A stretch of 64,000 nucleotides of DNA from Bacillota bacterium (GTDB taxonomy: Bacteria > Bacillota > Bacilli > Paenibacillales > Paenibacillaceae): the NCBI GenBank assembly GCA_023391635.1, contig JAEWAQ010000039.1:26846-90845 (forward strand), in the 5' to 3' direction. Every line of letters starts with the position of its first letter. Position 1 is the stretch's first letter. The translations under genes and the position numbers were made by a program. Below the pieces are notes generated by a model. It did no database searches. It was given only the letters and a program-made list of their open reading frames with translations, and had not been told where the DNA came from. Below, one piece after another: positions 26,697-34,598 of this stretch.

Positions 26697-27380
26697 ATGA
26701 ACTGCACCCATCATGAATCGTATTCGTGCATCCACCGCGTCCCCATTTTCGAACAGCTGACAGAGGAAGACGCCGCCGCCTTGTCGGCCGCCGTCCAGTC
26801 CAGGCCTTACCGCAAGGGAGATGTCATCTTCCGCGAGGGCGAACGTTCCGACCAGCTCTTCATCGTGAACGAAGGCATCATCAAGCTGTCGAAATTGTCC
26901 GAGGAAGGCAAGGAGCAGATCATCCGCTTCCTGTTTCCCGGCGATTTCTTCGGCCAGTTCGCGCTGCTGCAGGAGAAGACGCACTATGCGAATGCCGAAG
27001 TGCTCAGTCCTGCCGTCGTCTGTTCCATTCGCAAGCAGGAATTTCTGCCGATCATGGCGCAAAATGCCAAGCTGGCGTATCGCTTCCTGCTCGCCGTAAG
27101 CGAACGGCTCGCGCAAGCCGACGATTGGATGGGCACGATCAGCTTGATGGAGACGGATCGGCGGCTGGCGAAGCTGCTGATGGTGTTCTACGGAAGAAAC
27201 AACGGACAAGCGGAGATCCGCCTGCCCGTGCAGAAGAAAGAGCTTGCCGCCCTGATCGGGACCACGCCCGAGACTTTAAGCCGCAAGCTCGCCGATCTGG
27301 AGCAGCAAGGGCTGCTCAGCGTGGCCCGCAACAGCATCGTTATCCTCCAGCCCCGCCTGCTCGGCGAATTGGCCGGCTAA
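26697..27380 (+). CDS. Crp/Fnr-family transcriptional regulator (ETLSR recognition helix)
   Basis: This 227-residue regulator has a cyclic-nucleotide-binding-like beta roll (RKGDVIFREGERSDQLFIVNEGIIKL), a dimer helix, and a Crp-type winged helix. The recognition helix GTTPETLSRKL carries the ExxSR pattern of E. coli FNR, which reads TTGAT half-sites. Only Cys3 and Cys11 lie at the N-terminus (MNCTHHESYSCIHRVPIF), a layout like FLP-type or NO/redox-sensing members rather than a four-cysteine FNR. ATG at 26697 has GAGGTGAG upstream. Its stop overlaps the stop of the convergent DUF2249 gene. Likely targets are the two TTGAT-type sites at 28158 and 41707; this is inference. Confidence 0.9.
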   Translation: MNCTHHESYSCIHRVPIFEQLTEEDAAALSAAVQSRPYRKGDVIFREGERSDQLFIVNEGIIKLSKLSEEGKEQIIRFLFPGDFFGQFALLQEKTHYANAEVLSPAVVCSIRKQEFLPIMAQNAKLAYRFLLAVSERLAQADDWMGTISLMETDRRLAKLLMVFYGRNNGQAEIRLPVQKKELAALIGTTPETLSRKLADLEQQGLLSVARNSIVILQPRLLGELAG

Positions 27381-27622
27381 ATCTTGACGCACATTAATCG
27401 GTAATGGTCCGGACCCAGCTCGTTGACGATCGCATTCACGCCGACCGCCTCCAGCGCGGCGACGAGCGGAGGAGCCGCCCACAGCATGTGCAGCTCCACG
27501 ATGGTTCCCCGCTTCGCTTCGCGAACGAACTGTACGATCTCGTTCTTCGGGTGCTCGCCGCGCCGCATGTGCGGCCGCACGTCGATCGTCGCGACATTGC
27601 CGTTATAAGTCGCTTCCAACAT
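27377..27622 (-). CDS. DUF2249-domain protein
   Basis: This 81-residue protein contains VATIDVRPHMRRGEHPKNEIVQFV and a later beta-alpha element, the pattern of the DUF2249 (TusA/SirA-like) fold, in which LDVRP and GEHP are conserved. Such proteins are often encoded with anaerobic or nitrogen-oxide genes, but their function is not known. It follows the V4R gene by 16 nt, with GGGGGA before the ATG, so both are one operon downstream of a TTGAT-type site. Confidence 0.75.
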   Translation of the reverse strand: MLEATYNGNVATIDVRPHMRRGEHPKNEIVQFVREAKRGTIVELHMLWAAPPLVAALEAVGVNAIVNELGPDHYRLMCVKI

Positions 27623-27638
27623 GCAGGATCCCCCCGAT

Positions 27639-28088
27639 TCAGTGCAGTCTCATTTCGTATTCGCAATGCTCGTCGCCGTGGACGTTGCACTTCACTTCCC
27701 GGACCGCGACCCTGCTGCCTGTAATGCGGGTCATTGCGCCTTCCATGATGGCGCCTTCCAGGTCGCACACCATCTTCTCCTCGAGCACCGGAAGTCCCTT
27801 GCAGAAGCAATCGTCCACCTTGATCCGGATCAGGTGCTCGCTGCGCTCGACGATGCTCGGGATGCCGATCTTCAACTCCTCAAATGCATCGAGCAGCTCC
27901 TCCAGCGATTGAACCGGCATGCTCTCCCCGATCTTGCGTCCGACGGTGACGGTCGTGCCCTTGCCGCCCATCGGCAGCCCCTGGTACATCCCGATCAGCC
28001 GGATCGTCCGGAACAGCTCGAGCGGAACCTGATCGCCGAGCTCCTTGCGATCGATCAGCTTCATATCGCCAAACGTAAATCCTTCCAT
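27639..28088 (-). CDS. V4R (4-vinyl-reductase-like) domain protein
   Basis: This 149-residue protein ends with the V4R signature: CFCKGLPVLEEKMVCDLEGAIMEGAM, then VREVKCNVHGDEHCEYEMRL. V4R domains bind small hydrophobic ligands or metal through conserved cysteines; at least five cysteines are in the last 60 residues, so a metal or Fe-S site is plausible. There is no DNA-binding domain. It leads a two-gene operon with the DUF2249 protein. The TTGAT-type site upstream suggests induction under oxygen limitation or nitrogen oxides. Confidence 0.78.
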   Translation of the reverse strand: MEGFTFGDMKLIDRKELGDQVPLELFRTIRLIGMYQGLPMGGKGTTVTVGRKIGESMPVQSLEELLDAFEELKIGIPSIVERSEHLIRIKVDDCFCKGLPVLEEKMVCDLEGAIMEGAMTRITGSRVAVREVKCNVHGDEHCEYEMRLH

Positions 28089-28129
28089 CTCCGCCGCCTC
28101 CTCGTGTTTGCGTTATTCTCTCTGGCTCA

Positions 28130-28171
28130 ACCTTAACGCACCGAGAGCGGAAAAGACTTGATTCGGATCAA
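28130..28171 (-). promoter_or_regulatory. FNR-box promoter of the V4R-DUF2249 operon
   Basis: The minus strand has a perfect TTGAT-TCGG-ATCAA (28158-28171). A weak -10 (TAAGGT, 28135-28130) begins 29.5 nt from its centre, the same distance as at the other Fnr-type promoters in the window. The predicted start is about 35 nt before the V4R ATG. Confidence 0.7.
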
Positions 28172-28180
28172 GTAGACGCC

Positions 28181-29497
28181 CTACTGTTCCGGATTTACGC
28201 CGAGCTTCGTCAGTTCGTCTTGCAGCAGCTTCACGTCCAGGTCGCGGGGCAGGCAACCGTGCGTCCGGCACAAGGCCGCGGCGATGCCGACCGATTGCCC
28301 CATATTGGCACAGATCGGCATGACCCGGAAGCTGGAATGCGCCATATGCGTGCCGGAAATATTGCGCCCGGCAAGCATCAGGTTGTCGACTTCCGACGGA
28401 ATGAAGCACCCGTAAGGAATCGTATAGCCTTTCTTCTGCCGAAAATGCTTCTGCACCCCGGTTTCGTCCAGCCCCGCTCCCGACAGGTTGTGCACGTCGA
28501 AATTGAAATGCACGTTCGCCACGGCCCAGTCCTCGAACACTCTGGCAACCATGATGTCCTGTTCGTTCAGCGTCTTCTCGCCGATGAAGTGCCTCGTCTC
28601 CCTGACGCCGATCTGCGCGGAGGAATTGATGACGAAGCAATCGGCGAAGCCCGGCACGAACTTCTTCAGGAATTGGATGATCGGCTCGATCTGGCTTCTG
28701 CAGGCGGCGGTGGCGCGCGTCAAATCTTCCGCCTTCGTGCCGTTCACCTTGACGCTGTTCGTCATGTTGAGCGTGACGACGCCGGGCAGCGGCGACGGAT
28801 AGATCAGCACATGGCCGGCCGGATACGGGATGTGCTGCCTGCCGAGCGTCTGAATGTCGCCTTGCGGCAGGTCGTACGTATCTTCGAATCCATGCACGTA
28901 CCGCACCTGCGTCGTATCGACGCCCGCCACCTGGAGCATGATCGTCATCGGCTGCATTTTGCCGTCGTATTCGCGCCCCAGATAGAAGGGAGCCCCCGCC
29001 CGCGCCGCGATGTCGCCGTCTCCCGAAGCATCGATGACGATGCGGGCCATGATCGCTTCCCGGCCGGATTTGCTCTCGGTAATGACGCCGACGATGCTCC
29101 TGTCTTCCATGATCGGTGCGCTGGCGAATGTATAGAGCTGGACGATCGCGCCGGCTTCCTGCAGCATCTCCAGCATAACGGTCTTCAGCCGCTCGTGATT
29201 GATAATTTGTCGGAAGAAGCCGTGCTTTCCCATATCGGGGCCTTCTGTCGTATGCTCGGACCGGCTCAATATTTCCTCGTAAAATCCGCCCTTCGTCTCG
29301 CCCGTCCAGTGGCTCATCAGCCCGGAAGTCGCAACGCCGCCGACGCTGCCGGATTGCTCGATCAGCATCGTTCTGGCCCCTTGGCGCGCCGCGTTCACCG
29401 CTGCGGAGAAGCCTGCCGGGCCTCCGCCGACGACGAGCACATCGACTTCATGCTTGATCGGAATTTGCTTCTCCGGTTCCGTATAATAGTTCGTCAT
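28181..29497 (-). CDS. FAD-dependent oxidoreductase (FAD_oxidored family)
   Basis: This 438-residue flavoprotein has the dinucleotide motif VDVLVVGGGPAGFSAAVNAARQG, the glutamate of MLIEQSG, and a second FAD contact VIDASGDGDIAARAGAPF. The C-terminal LMLAGRNISGTHMAHSSFRVMPICANMGQSVG closes the FAD site. Members often accompany sugar transport genes in Paenibacillaceae; substrates are largely unknown. It follows the second permease by 22 nt and ends the ABC operon, so it probably oxidises the imported compound or a derivative in the cytoplasm. Confidence 0.9.
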   Translation of the reverse strand: MTNYYTEPEKQIPIKHEVDVLVVGGGPAGFSAAVNAARQGARTMLIEQSGSVGGVATSGLMSHWTGETKGGFYEEILSRSEHTTEGPDMGKHGFFRQIINHERLKTVMLEMLQEAGAIVQLYTFASAPIMEDRSIVGVITESKSGREAIMARIVIDASGDGDIAARAGAPFYLGREYDGKMQPMTIMLQVAGVDTTQVRYVHGFEDTYDLPQGDIQTLGRQHIPYPAGHVLIYPSPLPGVVTLNMTNSVKVNGTKAEDLTRATAACRSQIEPIIQFLKKFVPGFADCFVINSSAQIGVRETRHFIGEKTLNEQDIMVARVFEDWAVANVHFNFDVHNLSGAGLDETGVQKHFRQKKGYTIPYGCFIPSEVDNLMLAGRNISGTHMAHSSFRVMPICANMGQSVGIAAALCRTHGCLPRDLDVKLLQDELTKLGVNPEQ

Positions 29498-29519
29498 GAT
29501 GCCATCTCCTCTCGCTTCG

Positions 29520-30377
29520 CTAGCCTTTCACCGCGCCCGCGGTCAGCCCTTTGATGAAAAATTTCTGTCCGATCAGGAACACGAGGAATACCGGAAGCAG
29601 CGCGGATACCGAGGCGGCCATGACCAGGTTGTATTCCGTAATGCTCTCGTCGATGAAATTGTTAAGCGCGACCGGAATCGTGTACGTGCGCCAATCGCGC
29701 AGAAACACGAGCGCGTCCAAATAGTTGTTCCAGCTCCACAGGAACACGATAAGCGCCAGCGAAGCCATCGCCGGCTGCGCGATCGGCACGACGATTTGCG
29801 CCCACGTCCGGAATTCGCCTGCACCGTCGATATGCGCCGCTTCAATGAGCTCGTTCGGAATTTGCATGAAGAACTGGCGCATCAGGAACGTGCCGGTAAT
29901 CGTCACGATGCCGGGCAGGATGAGCGTCAGGTGCGTGCCCATCATGTCCAGCTTGTCGAACAGCACGAACTTCGGAATGAGCGTCACCTGCGACGGGATC
30001 ATCATCGTGGACAAATACAGCAGGAACACCGTATTCGCCCCTCTGAAGCGGATCTTCGCGAATGCGTATCCGGCCAGCGAACTGGTCAGCACCCCGAACA
30101 CCATGTTGATCGACGATACTTTGAGCGAGTTGAAGTAGCTCAGGGCAAAGTGATAGTTTCTCGGCGCCGCGTCTCCGATATTCCAGACGACCATGAAGTT
30201 CTTCCAATACAAGTAGTTCGGAATCCAGTCGATCGGCAGCTTCAGGACGTCCGCCGATATTTTCAACGACGCCGAGATCATCCACAAGAACGGCACGATC
30301 ATCGTGAAAGCCAGCGCGCCCATGAGCACGGTATATACGATTTTCAAGAGGAGAGCTTTCTTCTTCCTCGCGCTCAC
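29520..30377 (-). CDS. Carbohydrate ABC transporter permease, MalG type
   Basis: This 285-residue membrane protein has six hydrophobic helices, an EAA loop (IEAAHIDGAGEFRTWAQIVVPIAQP) and the end KGLTAGAVKG. It is the second permease of the operon, 15 nt downstream of its partner. Confidence 0.93.
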   Translation of the reverse strand: MSARKKKALLLKIVYTVLMGALAFTMIVPFLWMISASLKISADVLKLPIDWIPNYLYWKNFMVVWNIGDAAPRNYHFALSYFNSLKVSSINMVFGVLTSSLAGYAFAKIRFRGANTVFLLYLSTMMIPSQVTLIPKFVLFDKLDMMGTHLTLILPGIVTITGTFLMRQFFMQIPNELIEAAHIDGAGEFRTWAQIVVPIAQPAMASLALIVFLWSWNNYLDALVFLRDWRTYTIPVALNNFIDESITEYNLVMAASVSALLPVFLVFLIGQKFFIKGLTAGAVKG

Positions 30378-30392
30378 CCGATCCCCTCCTGC

Positions 30393-31283
30393 CTAGGTGT
30401 AACTGACCCACTTCTTCTGGCCCTGCCACTGGACGATCGTGATCGCGAACAGGATGAGGAACAGAATCCACGAGATCGCGGCCGCATAGCCCATCCGGTA
30501 GAACGAGAACGCCGTCGTATAGATGTAATAGACGAGCACGTTCGTCGACGTTCCGGGACCGCCCCGCGTCATGATCATAATCTGGCCGAACACCTGGAAC
30601 GAGGTGATAAACGTCGTAATGACCAGAAAGAACGTCGTGGGCGAGAGCATCGGAACCGTAATTTTGATAAATTTCTGGACTTCGGTCGCGCCGTCGATTT
30701 CCGCCGCTTCGTAATGCTCTGTCGGCAGCGCCTGGATCGAGGATGTATAGATAATGACGGCATAGCCGATGCCCGCCCAGATCGACATCACGATAATGGC
30801 CGGCATCGCCCAGTTGTAATCGCCGAGCCACTTGGGCGGATCGTCGACGCCGAACGATTTCACAAGTTGGGTCACCGGTCCGAACGGCGAGTACATCATC
30901 ACCCATACGATCGACAACGCCACGATATTGCTGATGTACGGCATGAACATCGCCAGCCGGATCGGCGTCTTGCCGAAGACGTACTTGTCGACGACGACCG
31001 ACAGGACGAGCGCGATGAATATCGTCGCCGGAACGACGGTGAAGGAATAGTAGAACGTGTTGACGAGCGACGACACGAACCACTTGTCGCTCCACATTTC
31101 CACGAAGTTGTGTCCCCAGTTGAACGTCATGCTGCCGAACCCTTGCGTATAGTCCCAATCCGTAAAGCTGACGACGATCGAGAAAGCGACCGGGAACAGC
31201 GTGAAGACGAGAAAACCGATCAAATTCGGCGCGATAAAGGAATAGCCTGCGATGTCCGTTCTCAATTGTCTGCTGATCTTCAC
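30393..31283 (-). CDS. Carbohydrate ABC transporter permease, MalF/UgpA type
   Basis: This 296-residue membrane protein carries the EAA loop YEAAEIDGATEVQKFIKITVPMLSP and six helices. AAGGAGG lies 1 nt before the ATG at 31292 but 10 nt before a GTG at 31283, so GTG is the more likely start (MKISRQLRTDIAGYSF). It pairs with the MalG-type permease downstream. Confidence 0.92.
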   Translation of the reverse strand: MKISRQLRTDIAGYSFIAPNLIGFLVFTLFPVAFSIVVSFTDWDYTQGFGSMTFNWGHNFVEMWSDKWFVSSLVNTFYYSFTVVPATIFIALVLSVVVDKYVFGKTPIRLAMFMPYISNIVALSIVWVMMYSPFGPVTQLVKSFGVDDPPKWLGDYNWAMPAIIVMSIWAGIGYAVIIYTSSIQALPTEHYEAAEIDGATEVQKFIKITVPMLSPTTFFLVITTFITSFQVFGQIMIMTRGGPGTSTNVLVYYIYTTAFSFYRMGYAAAISWILFLILFAITIVQWQGQKKWVSYT

Positions 31284-31351
31284 CGAATGCATGCCTCCTT
31301 GCCTGGAGAAGCGCAGGCATCCTGCACTTCTCCCGCGTTCAGCGACTCCTC

Positions 31352-32755
31352 TTATTTCAGCAATGCGTCAGCCCGCTGCTTCGCTTCCGCAAGCCCGTCT
31401 TCCACCGATTTCTTCCCGATATAGATCGCTTCCAGCTCTTCTCCCATCACTTTCTTGATTTCCGGGAGCTTGTTCGAAATTTTCGGCACGGCGTAATTGG
31501 ATTTGGGCGCGATCAGCACCTCTTTCGTCGTTGCGGCGTCCAGAATGTCTTCCGCCCCGCTGACGAATGCCTTCACGATGCTTTCCTTGTCGAACTGCTT
31601 GTAGGCCGGTACTCTGCCGCCTTCCGCCAACGGAAGCATGCCCTCTGTCGCATACCACTTGACGAACGTCCAGGCGGCATCGATGTTTTTCGATTTCGGG
31701 TTGATGGACAAGAGGTCGCCAAGTCCGCCTTGCGTGAACAGTCCGTCCTTCCGCTCCGGCGTCGGGTACGGCGCGAACGCCGTAACGAACGTATGCGGAT
31801 AGTTGGTCGTGTCCTTGATGCTGCGAATGATCCACGGCCCGATCGTCATCGCGGACTTGCCGCTCAAGAACATGCCTTCCTGCGTCAGCTTCTGCGTCAC
31901 GCTGTCCACATGGGACGGAGCGCTCTTGTCTTCGTTCATCATGGCCGCCACCGTGCCGATCGATTTCACGATGGCCGGATCGGTGAAGTTCGTTTCCTTG
32001 CCGTCCGGCTTGTAGAACACGTCGCCGCCGAGCACCTGCGCCGCGAACATGTTGAACGGATAGAACATGTCCTGCTGGGAATTGAAGAACATGCCGTATA
32101 CTTTGTCCTGATCATCTCCCTTCGTCAACTGTTTGGCGATATCCCGGAATTCGTCGAGCGTCCATGCGGTCGGAATCGGGATGCCTGCGGCATCGAACAT
32201 ATCTTTGTTGATGACGATCCCGTACTGGTCAATCTTCGTCGGAACCGCGTACGTCTTGCCGTCGATGTCGTAGGACGTTGCCATTTCGCCGCCGAAATTG
32301 TCGGCGAGGTCCAGCTTGTCCTTCTCCAGGTACGACGTCAAATCCAGCGCCATGTTGCCCGATGCCCGCTTCTTCAACACGTCCAGAGTGTACGTTACGT
32401 AAATATCGATGTCGCTGCCGGCCAGCAAGTTCGTTTCCAGCTTCATGTTGCCTTGATCGTCGTTCACGAACCGCTCGTATTCGATGCTGATGCCTTGGTC
32501 CGCGAACTCCTTGTTGAAGTTGTCAACGACCGCTTGCGGACCGGCTTCCGGCGGCACGCCGCCCCACATTTTCAGCTTGACGGCTTTGCCCGCGGCCGGT
32601 TTATCCGTACCCGGCGCGCCAGGCGAGTTCTCGCCCGCAGCCGGTGACGATACTCCGCTGCTCTGAGTATTGTCTTTCCCGTTCCCGCAGCCCGCGAACA
32701 AGACGGCGATCATGATGACGGCAAGCGCTAGCCCTGCGATTTTTCTGATGCGCAA
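31352..32755 (-). CDS. Extracellular sugar-binding lipoprotein
   Basis: This 467-residue lipoprotein has the signal RIRKIAGLALAVIMIAVLFAGC with lipobox FAGC, then an Asn/Ser/Pro-rich linker. The fold is of the family 1 (MalE-like) binding proteins. TTG at 32755 is the probable start because GAGGAGGG lies 7-8 nt before it; the upstream ATG at 32788 has no ribosome site and lengthens the n-region unnaturally. It is the first gene of the transporter operon and follows the response regulator by about 220 nt, which hold its promoter region. Confidence 0.92.
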   Translation of the reverse strand: MRIRKIAGLALAVIMIAVLFAGCGNGKDNTQSSGVSSPAAGENSPGAPGTDKPAAGKAVKLKMWGGVPPEAGPQAVVDNFNKEFADQGISIEYERFVNDDQGNMKLETNLLAGSDIDIYVTYTLDVLKKRASGNMALDLTSYLEKDKLDLADNFGGEMATSYDIDGKTYAVPTKIDQYGIVINKDMFDAAGIPIPTAWTLDEFRDIAKQLTKGDDQDKVYGMFFNSQQDMFYPFNMFAAQVLGGDVFYKPDGKETNFTDPAIVKSIGTVAAMMNEDKSAPSHVDSVTQKLTQEGMFLSGKSAMTIGPWIIRSIKDTTNYPHTFVTAFAPYPTPERKDGLFTQGGLGDLLSINPKSKNIDAAWTFVKWYATEGMLPLAEGGRVPAYKQFDKESIVKAFVSGAEDILDAATTKEVLIAPKSNYAVPKISNKLPEIKKVMGEELEAIYIGKKSVEDGLAEAKQRADALLK

Positions 32756-32921
32756 TGCAAGTCCCTCCTCTTGAATAGTCCCTGTCATATTGGATTACAG
32801 CCCTTACTATAAAGGAAAGCGGCATGAAAGAGGATGAACGAAACGACTGACATTGGCGAATATTCTGCTGCCGATTTGCCCCTCCTGGCTGATGAAGGTC
32901 AAGACGCGCGCGCGTTCTCTC

Positions 32922-32956
32922 ATTATCTTGGATTGTTCTTCAATAATCTTGGATTG
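32922..32956 (-). promoter_or_regulatory. Direct-repeat operator upstream of the binding-protein operon
   Basis: Two 14-bp direct repeats (minus strand CAATCCAAGATAAT at 32935-32922 and CAATCCAAGATTAT at 32956-32943, one mismatch) start 21 bp apart, two helical turns. Downstream TTGACC (32902-32897) could be a -35, with a poor -10 (GCAAAT, 32879-32874). The layout suits an AraC-type response regulator that activates a weak promoter. Confidence 0.5.
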
Positions 32957-32972
32957 CCGGACGGCTTGCCTG

Positions 32973-34598
32973 CTATTTTCTGAAATCCGCGGGAGAGACC
33001 CCTGTCATTTTTTTAAACAGCAGGCTGAAATAGTTCGCATTGTCCACGCCGACCCGGTCGGCAATCTCGTATATTTTCAAATTCGTCTGCAGCAGCAGTT
33101 GCTTCGCCCTTTCGATCCTGACGGAGTTGACGTAATCGACGAAGCTGCTGCCGGTCTCCTTCTTGAACAGGTGCGAGAAGTAGCTCTCGCTCATGTTGAC
33201 AAGCGCAGCGGCGGCAGACACGCTGATTTCGCCGCTTCCCAAGTTGTCCGCGATATAGGCTTTGACCTGGACGATCTCTTCCCGGCTCCGGGATTGGCCC
33301 ATCTTGCGGCATTGTTCCAGGAAATCTTCGGCGAACTGCATGAACCACGCCCGAATCCGCTCCAGACTTTCGTATTTGGCGATCACTTGCTGCGGGTCGA
33401 ATCCTCCGTCATACTTCATCTCGTCAAGCAGGATTCCGCGTTTGCGGGCAACGGAGAGAAACGGAAACAGCACTTCCAGCAGGCGATTGCGAACGCGATG
33501 GCGCGTGACATGACGGCAAGACGCCAGAAAATCGAACGTAGCGGACAGAAACGCCATCGCTTCCTCCGCCTCCATATGTTCCAGATGCCGCTCCAGCGTT
33601 GCGCTGTCCAGCTCCGGCGGCAAGGCAAAGCTGTTGTCGGAACTGCCCGCCGGGCCTGCCCGATAATGAACCAGACTGCCGCCACCGGCAAAAAAACGCG
33701 TCTCCATGGCGGATTTCGCTTCCCGATAAGCGTTCTGCAGGTCCCTTAATCCGAGGTGGGACGCACTCAAGCCGCCGGAGATGCCGACGTCCAGGTAGCG
33801 GGTCATGTATTCATGAAGCATGCCGAACGTGCTGTCGATCTGCGCGGCCATTTCCGCTTGCTTTGTGCGATCGGCGTTGACGACGACGAGGCAATCTCCG
33901 CCATCGTAGTCGAAAATCTCCGCCGCTTCGTATCGTTCAAACGCCTCGGCAACGAAGTTGAGCATCGAGAATTTGAGCAGCTCCCGCTCCTTGATGCGGC
34001 TGTTCTTGTTGGGCAGATCGAATTCATCCGCGCTGACATAGACCAGCATATAATCCCGTTCCAGATCGACTTTCGCGTGCAGCCGCTTATGCTCGTTGCG
34101 CCATTCGGCCGCGCTGACATAGCTTCGGTCGATCGCCGCATGGATCAGCTTGCTCTTGATCGCATCCAGATTGTGATGGACGATCTTGCCCGCTTCCGCC
34201 GTTCGATCGGCCGCAGTCTCCAGCCCCGCCTTGCTGCGTACCGTATCGAGCGTCCGGATCAGTTCGTCCGGACGGATCGTCAATTTGAAGATGTAGTCGT
34301 CCGCGCCGAGACGCATCGCTTCCTTGACGTTCTGGAAATCGTTGTGACAGCTGAGGACGACAATGCGAATCGCCGGGAAATCCCGCTTCAGCGTCTTGAT
34401 CAATTCAAAGCCGTCGACCGGCGCCATGACGAGATCCGTCATGACGATATCCGGCGCGTGCTGGCGAATCTTCTCGATCGCTTCCGCGCCGTCCGCCGCT
34501 TCGCCAATGACCGTGTAGCCGTGTTCCTCCCAATCGACGATCGACTTGATCCCGACACGGACGAGAATTTCGTCTTCAACGAGCATCACTTGCAGCAA
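32973..34598 (-). CDS. YesN-like response regulator with C-terminal AraC helix-turn-helix
   Basis: This protein of about 541 residues begins with a receiver domain (VMLVEDEILVRVGI; phospho-acceptor Asp in DIVMTDLVM; Lys in IFKLTIRP). A long middle region of about 250 residues follows, and the last 100 residues are an AraC double helix-turn-helix (ISVSAAAALVNMSESYFSHLFKKETGSSF, IYEIADRVGVDNANYFSLLFKKMTG). TTG at 34598 gives the usual start MLQVMLVEDE behind AAGGTGA; GTG at 34607 is an alternative. It overlaps the kinase gene by about 20 nt. It probably activates the ABC transporter operon next to it. Confidence 0.92.
   Translation of the reverse strand: MLQVMLVEDEILVRVGIKSIVDWEEHGYTVIGEAADGAEAIEKIRQHAPDIVMTDLVMAPVDGFELIKTLKRDFPAIRIVVLSCHNDFQNVKEAMRLGADDYIFKLTIRPDELIRTLDTVRSKAGLETAADRTAEAGKIVHHNLDAIKSKLIHAAIDRSYVSAAEWRNEHKRLHAKVDLERDYMLVYVSADEFDLPNKNSRIKERELLKFSMLNFVAEAFERYEAAEIFDYDGGDCLVVVNADRTKQAEMAAQIDSTFGMLHEYMTRYLDVGISGGLSASHLGLRDLQNAYREAKSAMETRFFAGGGSLVHYRAGPAGSSDNSFALPPELDSATLERHLEHMEAEEAMAFLSATFDFLASCRHVTRHRVRNRLLEVLFPFLSVARKRGILLDEMKYDGGFDPQQVIAKYESLERIRAWFMQFAEDFLEQCRKMGQSRSREEIVQVKAYIADNLGSGEISVSAAAALVNMSESYFSHLFKKETGSSFVDYVNSVRIERAKQLLLQTNLKIYEIADRVGVDNANYFSLLFKKMTGVSPADFRK

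Noticed and set aside
29496..31424. A 642-residue open frame on the plus strand
   Set aside because: It runs opposite two clear permease genes and is very rich in Arg, His and Asp, typical of an antisense frame.
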